Assembly: GCA_041671025.1 (NCBI GenBank)
Contig: JBAZCI010000040.1
Location: forward strand, 1-7,443
DNA: 7,443 nucleotides
Direction of reading: 5' to 3'
Source: JBAZCI01 sp041671025
Lineage (GTDB): Bacteria; Patescibacteriota; Patescibacteriia; UBA10025
Shown here: positions 1 to 6,492 of the stretch, one piece after another
Layout: every line of letters begins with the position of its first letter
Numbering within the stretch: the stretch's first letter is position 1
Made by a program: the position numbers and the translations under genes
The notes under the pieces: generated by a model
Database searches by the model: none
Told to the model about the DNA's origin: nothing
Seen by the model: the letters and a program-made list of their open reading frames with translations, nothing else

Positions 1-1
1 G

Positions 2-3000
2 AGCACCGCGTATTCTGCATGTACGGTCGGAGGGAGCCCATGTTACAGCGGTGTTACGATTAATCGCCCGTTAGGGAGAATTGTGGTTGAAAAAAACCTT
101 AACTGCGGTCGTGATCCTGCAATCGGTGGTGCACCTACCTGTTCTGCTACTGCTATAGCGGATCCCAGTCCCAGTATTCCGTACCCTGCCGCTAATTTTT
201 CTGTTATCACCCAGGGATCATCGATGCGCATTGTCTATCCGTTCATTGTTTCGGGAGACCCGCATATCAGACAAGCTGTAGCTGTATTTGTGAGTCCAAC
301 TTTAACATGGACATACACAGACATGTCCACCGCGGGAGGATTTAGTCCAACGAATGAAATGTTCCCAGTTATTGGTGGCGAAGGTACGGACTATTGGATT
401 CTCGGAGCGACAAAACTTGGTCCGGATCATTATATTCAGTACCGCAAGTTTAATGCGGCAAACGCGCCAATTTATCCAACAGCAGGTATCGCTACTATTA
501 ATGATGCCGGCTCATTAAGCGATGCTTCGCCCACAATTCCGTACGACCATTATGTCGGATACCTTACTTCGCTTGGCCATCCTGCATTTTCGTGGGTATA
601 TAACAATGCCCAAGTATTATTCCCGGAGGATCAAACTAAGATCCGCGTCGCAGGTTGGGCGTGGGCGCCGCCGATTGGCTGGGCGAGCTTAGATTATCTC
701 AACACGGGAAACTTCGGGACGCCGTATAAGTACGGGGTGTATGTAAATGCTACGAATAATTGGATGGGCGGAGAAATGTGGTCACCCACCGTCGGGTGGA
801 TTTCGTTTGATGCGTGCACCGACAGAGATGCCGGCGATCTTGATGACACATTCGGTTCAAGTGGTACGGTGGACAGTATCTCCGGGACATATGCCATATA
901 CGACATAGCTGTTGATGACCAATACATGTATCTCGTTGGGCGCACAGATGCTCCACGATGGAGAATTGAAAAGCGTCGTCTGGATACCGGAGAATTATGT
1001 ACAGGTGGCGCCTGTGGCGGCGTCGATTTTGGTACCGACGGGACTATCACTTCGTCCCTTCCGGCAATTCAGGCAATTGATGTGGCGATTGACGCGGATT
1101 ATATGTATGCTGTTGGAAGCACCGCCGCACCCGGAGATTGGCAAATCGAAAAACGAAGACTTACCACCGGTGCGTTGTGCTCGGCTGCTGAAGGGTGTGC
1201 GGGAGGCCAGTTCGGTACTGGTGGCGTGGTGACATCGGTTGACGGCCGGTGGGCGTTTGGAGTCGCTATTGATGCGACTGCTGTGTATGTGGTTGGTGAT
1301 AATGTTGCCTCAAACGGGGGCTGGCGGATTGAAAAGCGCAACATTGGGACGGGAGCATTAGATACAAATTTTGACGGTGACGGAATAGTAACCTCTACTG
1401 CGACTGGGGAAGCAGCGGATCTGCAGGTTGATACTGCATATCTGTATGTTGTAGGGACAAATCATATCGTTAACGGCCCCACGCGTATAGAAAAAAGAAA
1501 ACTGGATGACGGCTCCCTATGTACGCCCTTGAACTGCGGTGTTGAGTTCGGTACGGGAGGGGTGGTGACCGGAGATGCAAACAGTAGAAAAATGAGCGAT
1601 ATTGTCATTAACTCTGACTCCCTTTTCTCTGTCGGTGAAAGGAGCGGTACGCGATGGCGGATAGAAAAAAGGGATTTGCTTACCGGGCAGTTATGCAACG
1701 GCGTTGGAGGCATATGCGGCGGGGTTGCCTTTGATTCCGATGGTATGGTGGACGGCGACGCATCCTTTACCGGCGCAGCGTGGAGCATAGGTATCGATTC
1801 CACTTTTGTGTATGTTGTCGGATCAATGGATCCGGTCGGAGGCGCGATTGATTCATGGTGGCGGATCGAAAAACGGTACATCACTGACGGCTCTCTGGAT
1901 ACCCGTTTTGGAACCGGAGGAGTTGTCCAAGGCGTTGCTACTACAAATGTTGCGTATGATATTTCCATCGATGCGGATCGCATGTATGTCGTCGGCAACA
2001 ATGACCCGACTTCGCCACAATGGCATCTCGAAAAACGCTTGTTATATGATACGGTGTGTAGCGATCCGCCGGCAAACTGGCCCGCTGCACCTGGCTGGAC
2101 TGATTCGACGCACATCGCTGAATTTCATCCCGAATCAAACCGTCTTGAAGGCTGGGCGAGGATATTAAGTCTGGAAGAAGAAGCGGCGCGGTTGAATTCA
2201 TACGACGGAGGCACGAGAAATTGGGGCTGGATCAGTTTGGACGGGAATTGGAGTAATACGACGCAGACGACACTGCGGGAAAATATGGCGATAGGGGGTA
2301 ATCTGGCGAAGGTGTTGAGCACTGTAGGTTTTCCTGTCGCGAGCACGTTGCGGATCAATGGTGAAGTCCGGGCATACGGGAGTAAAGATTCTACAGACCC
2401 TCCCTCATTTGATGTGAGTCCGGTCGCACTGGCGCACTCAACAGGTGACCCGGTACGGCTGGATGTGCAGTCCGGCACATATAGTGTCGGCAGTCAGTAT
2501 GTTGCCGACAAGGGCAATTATCAGCTGTTTGATTTTGCCTGGTCACCGCAGGTTGGATGGATCGAGTTCCGTCCGTTCCGCTTTGTCGGCTTTCCGTATC
2601 TACAGGCTGACGCCGGCGACATATATGGCAAGAGCAGGATTTCAATCCCGGCTCCCGAAGTGCCGGGTGAGTATACTGCTACGTACCTGATTCATGCGGA
2701 TGGCACGATCGATCCGGTGATTAATTACGGATCACGTTCAACAACGGGAGCGACGAGTGAAAGCGCATTCGGGTCTACAGGCGATCCGCGGGATCCGGCG
2801 TTTGTGCAAGGTGATTCCGGACTGGGTATCAATTTCCCCGGTGTTGAAAGTACGTACGAAAATATTTTAGGAAAAATTGATGTTGTACGGCTCACAACTG
2901 TCGTGAGTGATTGTCGGGATTTGTCTAATGCGACAGTCGATTGTAGTGTACTACAAACTAACCCGGAGACATGTCCGAATGAAACGGCCGGGCATCTTTG

Positions 3001-3703
3001 CGATAACGATGGAACGGGGAAGAATGCAAATGGGACAGATGTGGTTGTTCGACATACTGCTTATTTGACACTTGATGCCGGTGGATTTACGAATTTTCCC
3101 CCGTTCACAAATTCCGGGCAGGAAACAATTACCGTTGGGGGTAATCCATATAACCACAACCGCATGTATCTTGATGGACGGGTGTATTATTATCCAAATA
3201 ACCCCGGGTATCTTCAGTCCGATTATGTGATCAAAAATGGATCGACGAACGGATCGGGTATTATCATCACAAAAAGCATACAATTCCGAGGATCACAAAC
3301 GGGCCTCGAGCGCATTATATATGAGAGCGCGACACCGGATAGTATTAAAAAACTTGCTTCGCTTCTTTGGATCACCACAGAGGATATTTCTATTAACACT
3401 ACAGTTACACAAATGGACGGATCATATATTACTGGTATCGGAAATACCCCCGGCGCCGGCGTATTCGATACGTGCGCGCTCAATATCGGCTCGACTGACT
3501 GTTCTGAAAAACAACTCGTTATCCACGGCGTAGTGCTTGCCCGGAAGTTCAATTTTGACCGAACATATCACGGTGCCACACCCGAGACCATCACCGATCC
3601 CGCTGAATTGATCGTGAACGACGGCAGATTGCTGGCAAATCCGCCCCCGGGTGTTGAGGATCTTTCAAATGCGTTACCCAGATTTCAGCAGGTGAGACCG
3701 TAA
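2..3703 (+). CDS. Giant extracytoplasmic protein with GW modules and a seven-repeat beta-propeller (5'-partial)
   Basis: The frame is open from the first bases of the window, so the gene starts upstream; no signal peptide can be seen. Counting the codon at position 2 as residue 1, 1233 residues are visible. Residues 217-272 hold two GW modules (GWAWAPPIGWASLDY, MWSPTVGWISFDAC). Residues 280-686 hold seven tandem repeats marked by Y(V/L)VG and W-R-I-E-K-R, resembling delta-60/DUF5122-type propeller blades. Residues 716-860 hold two more GW modules (the last FAWSPQVGWIEFRPF). The remaining ~370 residues are beta-rich, with paired cysteines, and end in PAELIVNDGR, then ANPPPG. Frequent Cys pairs and the lack of cytoplasmic enzyme motifs point to secretion. 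GW modules and this ending recall surface proteins of Patescibacteria. It lies directly upstream of pilMNO, so an adhesin or pilus-linked role is possible, but no catalytic site is visible and the function is unknown. Confidence 0.88.
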   Translation, partial: STAYSACTVGGSPCYSGVTINRPLGRIVVEKNLNCGRDPAIGGAPTCSATAIADPSPSIPYPAANFSVITQGSSMRIVYPFIVSGDPHIRQAVAVFVSPTLTWTYTDMSTAGGFSPTNEMFPVIGGEGTDYWILGATKLGPDHYIQYRKFNAANAPIYPTAGIATINDAGSLSDASPTIPYDHYVGYLTSLGHPAFSWVYNNAQVLFPEDQTKIRVAGWAWAPPIGWASLDYLNTGNFGTPYKYGVYVNATNNWMGGEMWSPTVGWISFDACTDRDAGDLDDTFGSSGTVDSISGTYAIYDIAVDDQYMYLVGRTDAPRWRIEKRRLDTGELCTGGACGGVDFGTDGTITSSLPAIQAIDVAIDADYMYAVGSTAAPGDWQIEKRRLTTGALCSAAEGCAGGQFGTGGVVTSVDGRWAFGVAIDATAVYVVGDNVASNGGWRIEKRNIGTGALDTNFDGDGIVTSTATGEAADLQVDTAYLYVVGTNHIVNGPTRIEKRKLDDGSLCTPLNCGVEFGTGGVVTGDANSRKMSDIVINSDSLFSVGERSGTRWRIEKRDLLTGQLCNGVGGICGGVAFDSDGMVDGDASFTGAAWSIGIDSTFVYVVGSMDPVGGAIDSWWRIEKRYITDGSLDTRFGTGGVVQGVATTNVAYDISIDADRMYVVGNNDPTSPQWHLEKRLLYDTVCSDPPANWPAAPGWTDSTHIAEFHPESNRLEGWARILSLEEEAARLNSYDGGTRNWGWISLDGNWSNTTQTTLRENMAIGGNLAKVLSTVGFPVASTLRINGEVRAYGSKDSTDPPSFDVSPVALAHSTGDPVRLDVQSGTYSVGSQYVADKGNYQLFDFAWSPQVGWIEFRPFRFVGFPYLQADAGDIYGKSRISIPAPEVPGEYTATYLIHADGTIDPVINYGSRSTTGATSESAFGSTGDPRDPAFVQGDSGLGINFPGVESTYENILGKIDVVRLTTVVSDCRDLSNATVDCSVLQTNPETCPNETAGHLCDNDGTGKNANGTDVVVRHTAYLTLDAGGFTNFPPFTNSGQETITVGGNPYNHNRMYLDGRVYYYPNNPGYLQSDYVIKNGSTNGSGIIITKSIQFRGSQTGLERIIYESATPDSIKKLASLLWITTEDISINTTVTQMDGSYITGIGNTPGAGVFDTCALNIGSTDCSEKQLVIHGVVLARKFNFDRTYHGATPETITDPAELIVNDGRLLANPPPGVEDLSNALPRFQQVRP
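650..817 (+). other. Pair of GW modules N-terminal to the propeller
   Basis: Two copies of the G-x-x-W-(A/S)-P-x-(I/V)-G-W-(A/I)-S module lie 39 residues apart (first at 650-697, second at 767-817). Between them lies a short stretch with YGVYVNATNNW. In Patescibacterial surface proteins I know this kind of 'GYAWSxxIGWISF' pair as a recurring beta-sandwich-like unit. Its ligand is unknown. The second module runs almost directly into the first propeller repeat. Confidence 0.65.
839..2059 (+). repeat. Seven tandem beta-propeller blade repeats within the giant protein
   Basis: Seven degenerate repeats lie head to tail. Each has the order (L-D-x-x-F or paired-Cys loop)-G-x-x-G-x-(V/I)-(T/D), then x-D-I-x-(I/V)-D-x-x-(Y/V)-(M/V)-Y-V-V-G, then W-R-I-E-K-R-x-x-x-x-G-x-L. 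The anchor R/Q/H-(I/L)-E-K-R follows a Trp at about 959, 1139, 1322, 1655, 1859 and 2021; the fourth copy has Thr at 1481 in its place. Spacings are 60, 61, 53, 58, 68 and 54 residues. The count and strand pattern suit one closed seven-bladed propeller. The copies are diverged at DNA level, so this is not a recent expansion. Confidence 0.8.
2147..2581 (+). other. Two further GW modules C-terminal to the propeller
   Basis: The first (2147-2245) reads EGWAR, then a Glu-rich insertion, then NWGWISLDG; the insertion separates its two Trp halves further than usual. The second (2528-2581) is canonical, FAWSPQVGWIEFRPF. With the pair at 650-817 they bracket the seven-repeat block on both sides, which suggests that the propeller sits as an insert in a GW-module array. 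Confidence 0.6.
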
Positions 3704-3729
3704 TGTATCCTAATAAAACCTTTTTAATT

Positions 3730-3756
3730 GCAGCGAACGTTACATACGTGCGCTGC
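3730..3756 (+). terminator. Hairpin in the spacer: weak terminator or regulatory stem
   Basis: GCAGCG (3730-3735) pairs perfectly with CGCTGC (3751-3756). After one A-G mismatch, an inner ACGT (3737-3740) pairs with ACGT (3746-3749) around a five-base loop. It lies 27 bases after the stop of the giant gene, so it may end that transcript. The following bases are TCTTGC, a poor T tract, so termination would be weak. It stops two bases before the -35 element of the pilM promoter, so an operator role is also possible. Confidence 0.4.
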
Positions 3757-3758
3757 TC

Positions 3759-3787
3759 TTGCATAAACTCGAAAAATCTGCTATAAT
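3759..3787 (+). promoter_or_regulatory. Sigma-70-type extended -10 promoter of the pilM operon
   Basis: The -10 is a perfect TATAAT at 3782-3787, preceded by TG at 3779-3780 (TGCTATAAT, the extended -10 form). TTGCAT at 3759-3764 matches half of the -35 consensus at an ideal 17-base spacing. Transcription would be expected to begin about 6-8 bases after the -10, near 3793-3795, while the pilM ATG is at 3798. The leader would then be only a few bases and could not hold a Shine-Dalgarno sequence. Confidence 0.75.
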
Positions 3788-3797
3788 ATAAGCAAAT

Positions 3798-4883
3798 ATG
3801 GCGTTATTTGGGAAAAAAAAACAAAACGTTGTTGGGATAGACTTCAGCGGATCGTCTGTAAAGGCAGTTGAACTGCACTCCGAAGGGGGGCGGCCACAAT
3901 TGGTTACATACGGCTTTGTAGAGCAGTCGACCGATGTGGTGAAGAGCGATGCGGCGGCTTCGCAATCGCAGGCCGTACAGCTGATTTCTGAAGTGGTGAA
4001 AAAAGCGCGGATCATGACGAAGCGTGTCGTTGCGGCATTGCCCAGTTTTTCGGTTTTCAGCTCGATCATCTCACTTCCCGAAATGTCAAAAAAAGATTTA
4101 ATGTCAGCGGTGCGTTGGGAGGCAAAGAAGTTTGTACCTATGCCGCTTGAGGAAATGATACTGGACTGGGAGATTGTGCCTGAGCAGCTGCAAACTGCGA
4201 AGGAGGGAGGCGACACTCTGAATCAGGCGCAGGCAGGCAAAAAGAATATCCGCGTGCTCCTCACGGCCGCGCCTAAGGCGCTGGTCGAAAGGTATGTCTC
4301 GATTTTTAAATCAGCCGAACTTCAGCTCGTGGGTTTGGAGACGGAGTCGTTTGCATTAGAGCGGGCGCTGGTAGGAAATGATCCGTCGCCGGTGATGGTT
4401 GTAGATATCGGATCGCGGGTGACCAGTATTATGATTTATAAGAACAGCATTCCGATGCTTACCCGCAGCATAGATGTAGGCGGCGAAAGCATGACTGAGA
4501 CAATCATGCGCACGCTGAATGTGGATGCCCAGCGCGCGGAACAATTCAAGCGCGACTTCGGGTTATCGATGGGTACGTCGGGTACCGAAAAAATTCCCAA
4601 AACGATCGAATTTGTCACGAGCTCTATTATCAATGAAATCAGGTACGTATTGAATATTTTCAGAAGCCAGTCTGACAAGCCGCTTGAGAAAATCATTCTG
4701 ACCGGAGGTTCAGCATTCTTGGTTAACTTGCCACAGTATTTAAATTCAATTTTCCAGGTCAAAGTATTTGTAGGAGATCCGTGGGCGCGTATCAGCTACC
4801 CCATCGATTTACGCTCAGTGCTTCAAGAGCTTGGACCCCGACTTTCTGTAGCTATCGGGCTTGCGATGAGAGATATTGTGTAA
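3798..4883 (+). CDS. pilM: Type IV pilus assembly protein PilM, actin-like
   Basis: PilM is a cytoplasmic actin/FtsA-like protein that binds nucleotide and the N-terminal peptide of PilN, linking the membrane alignment complex to the pilus motor. At 361 residues it has the usual family length. Visible motifs are the phosphate-1 loop (GIDFSGSSVKAVEL, residues 13-26), ETESFALERAL (181-191), the phosphate-2 loop (VVDIGSRVTSIMIY, 201-214), DVGGESMTETI (226-236) leading to an AEQFKRDFGL helix (247-256), and the adenosine-motif region ILTGGSAFLVNLP (300-312). A hydrophilic Gln/Lys/Gly-rich stretch at about 130-150 looks like a surface loop. The ATG at 3798 is chosen because it starts a normal MALFGKKK leader and sits just after the promoter. 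First gene of the pilMNO run; the next start is nine bases after its stop. Confidence 0.95.
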   Translation: MALFGKKKQNVVGIDFSGSSVKAVELHSEGGRPQLVTYGFVEQSTDVVKSDAAASQSQAVQLISEVVKKARIMTKRVVAALPSFSVFSSIISLPEMSKKDLMSAVRWEAKKFVPMPLEEMILDWEIVPEQLQTAKEGGDTLNQAQAGKKNIRVLLTAAPKALVERYVSIFKSAELQLVGLETESFALERALVGNDPSPVMVVDIGSRVTSIMIYKNSIPMLTRSIDVGGESMTETIMRTLNVDAQRAEQFKRDFGLSMGTSGTEKIPKTIEFVTSSIINEIRYVLNIFRSQSDKPLEKIILTGGSAFLVNLPQYLNSIFQVKVFVGDPWARISYPIDLRSVLQELGPRLSVAIGLAMRDIV

Positions 4884-4892
4884 TTGATCCGT

Positions 4893-6488
4893 ATGACTTC
4901 AGGTATAAATCTTTTACCATCGACGGACAAGGAGAAGCGAGATGAAGGGTCACATGCGAAGCCCGTCATTATTGAGATGACTCATCCCGACAAATTTGTC
5001 GCTAAAAAGGCAGAAGGTGGCGTTCTCCAGTTTTTCAAACAGGCATTCCGCAAACCGGTAGAACCAAAACAGGATAAGCAGCCTTCAGGGACGCGCAGCC
5101 ATCTGTTTCAACAGAAACCTCCCAAACAGCCGATCGTTCATGAGCTGAATCAGGTCAAGTTTGTGAAAAAAGAATCTTCGGTTCCGTCTTTCTCCTCGTA
5201 CGACAGCAGCTCAGGTGTGAGTGAAGGAAGTGCAGCCCTGCGGAATGTTTCCGTGCCTCCGCGAGCTCCTGCGCCGAGCACGCAAGACCACGCAGCATCT
5301 GCGCCAAAAAAGGAACTGCTCCAACTGCCGGCGGAATATATGTCAGCCCAAAAACAAGGGCCCGGAGTTTTTCAGCGTTTTGGTATGTGGATACGGAAAA
5401 TTTTTGCCAGCTCACCCAAACCTACAACACGTGTAACTGCACAGCCGCCTCGTATTCCGCCACCGCCTGTCCCTCCTGCCATTGCACAAGCAGCTGCAAA
5501 ACCCGAGAGACTTACCGTATTTGTTCCTCCGCCGGTTTCGCCGAAGCCGTCTTTGCCTCCAAAGCCGGTTGCTCAGCCGCACGGGCCGTCAGTGTTTGCG
5601 CGTTTTGGCACGTGGCTTCGCAGACTTTTCGCTCGCAAACCAAAAACATTTGCCCCAACCTCCTCTCTTCATAATCTCGAATCCATGCCACCGACACCCA
5701 AACCCCCGGTAAAGCCAGTGCATGACAAGGTATTTACTCCTACTCCGACTCCTCCTCCGTCTGCACCAGTTGTACCGCCGATACTCCCACACGCGATTCC
5801 ACCTCAGCCAAAGCCAATGGCGAACATTCCTGTGATCCCTCCAAAAAAGGAAGTCAAAGTAGAATCAACTGAAGGTACGTATACACAAGCGCCCGTGATA
5901 GATAAGCTTGGGATGCGCAGTGTCAATTTGATTCCCGGTGAGATGCTTGAAGCGGCGGGTCCGGAACGCAAACTCTTTAAAATTGGATTTTTGGCGGCGA
6001 TATGCGTTGTCATCGTATTTGCCGGATATTTAACCATCAACCTGTATCAGCGGACTATTATCGGAGAAACGGCAGAGATCGACAATTCAATCGCGAATGT
6101 GCGGGCTGAGATCAGCACTTTTTCTGAGTTTAGGGCATCTGCACAGTCATTGCAGCAGCACATCCGGGATGTGAATACGTTACTTGATCAGCATATCAAT
6201 TGGACGGTTTTCTTTTCGGAGCTTGAACTCCATACACTGCCTGATGTGTATTTCACAACCATATCGGTTAATGCAACCGGTAATGTCACTCTCAGCGCGA
6301 TAGGGGAATCTCCGACAGCGATCGCAAAACAATATACACTGCTTCAGCATTCACCCAATTTTGCCTCTGAGGTCAGTGTTACCTCATTTACGCCGTTGGT
6401 CGATGAGTTATCGGGTGAAACTTCGGGATATATGTTTACTATTTCACTGACTGTCCCGAGTTCTCTTTTTCTAGAAAAGAAATCATAA
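4893..6488 (+). CDS. pilN: PilN-like pilus assembly protein with a long proline-rich cytoplasmic tail
   Basis: PilN is a bitopic membrane protein that docks PilM through an N-terminal INLLP motif and pairs with PilO outside the membrane. The last ~190 of 531 residues match a whole normal PilN: VNLIPGEML (344-352), a membrane span (about 364-386), a helix likely to coil (about 390-430), and an alpha/beta domain (about 430-520, WTVFFSELELHTLPDVYFTTI, then NVTLSAIG). The first ~340 residues are an added tail: a second docking motif GINLLP (4-9), three basic amphipathic motifs, then proline-rich low complexity (about 185-320). The ATG at 4893 puts GINLLP at the extreme N-terminus as in PilN; a TTG at 4884 would add only three residues. 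No convincing Shine-Dalgarno precedes either. PilO follows after four bases. The assignment of the C-terminal part is firm; the job of the tail is unknown. Confidence 0.88.
   Translation: MTSGINLLPSTDKEKRDEGSHAKPVIIEMTHPDKFVAKKAEGGVLQFFKQAFRKPVEPKQDKQPSGTRSHLFQQKPPKQPIVHELNQVKFVKKESSVPSFSSYDSSSGVSEGSAALRNVSVPPRAPAPSTQDHAASAPKKELLQLPAEYMSAQKQGPGVFQRFGMWIRKIFASSPKPTTRVTAQPPRIPPPPVPPAIAQAAAKPERLTVFVPPPVSPKPSLPPKPVAQPHGPSVFARFGTWLRRLFARKPKTFAPTSSLHNLESMPPTPKPPVKPVHDKVFTPTPTPPPSAPVVPPILPHAIPPQPKPMANIPVIPPKKEVKVESTEGTYTQAPVIDKLGMRSVNLIPGEMLEAAGPERKLFKIGFLAAICVVIVFAGYLTINLYQRTIIGETAEIDNSIANVRAEISTFSEFRASAQSLQQHIRDVNTLLDQHINWTVFFSELELHTLPDVYFTTISVNATGNVTLSAIGESPTAIAKQYTLLQHSPNFASEVSVTSFTPLVDELSGETSGYMFTISLTVPSSLFLEKKS
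5016..5648 (+). repeat. Three dispersed copies of a basic amphipathic motif in the PilN tail
   Basis: The copies are GGVLQFFKQAFRKP (residues 42-55, 5016-5057), GPGVFQRFGMWIRKIFA plus SSPKP (156-177, 5358-5423) and GPSVFARFGTWLRRLFA plus RKPKT (231-252, 5583-5648). The shared pattern is G-x-x-V-F-x-R-F-G-x-W-(I/L)-R-(K/R)-(I/L)-F, with big hydrophobics on one face and Arg/Lys on the other if helical. Copies two and three differ at many third codon positions, so the protein motif is kept while the DNA has drifted. Confidence 0.75.
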
Positions 6489-6492
6489 ACGT

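Noticed and set aside
29..63. GGAGGGAG followed by ATG at 40, like a ribosome site and start
   Set aside because: The frame stops after seven codons at 61-63 and lies inside the open frame of the giant protein.
83..85. GTG as the start of the giant protein
   Set aside because: The frame is open upstream to the window edge with similar composition (including Cys-rich TVGGSPCYSG), and no signal peptide follows the GTG.
1462..2115. 217-codon open frame on the - strand
   Set aside because: It is antisense to the propeller repeats and its Pro/Ser-rich, repeated sequence mirrors them; no family pattern is visible.
3443..3465. GC-rich palindrome (CCGGCGCCGG) with short flanking arms
   Set aside because: It lies within coding sequence (NTPGAGVFD), has no T tract, and is explained by Pro-Gly-Ala codons.
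3740..4216. 158-codon open frame on the - strand over the pilM start and promoter
   Set aside because: Its Ser/Thr/Phe-rich product is the antisense of a strongly supported pilM and crosses its promoter.
4884..4892. TTG start of pilN directly after the pilM stop
   Set aside because: The ATG at 4893 is three codons on, a stronger start codon, and places GINLLP at the normal N-terminal position; TTG cannot be fully excluded.
5387..5712. Overlapping open frames within the proline-rich part of pilN
   Set aside because: CCN-rich DNA gives long stop-free stretches in other frames; the products are low complexity and the pilN frame is supported at both ends.
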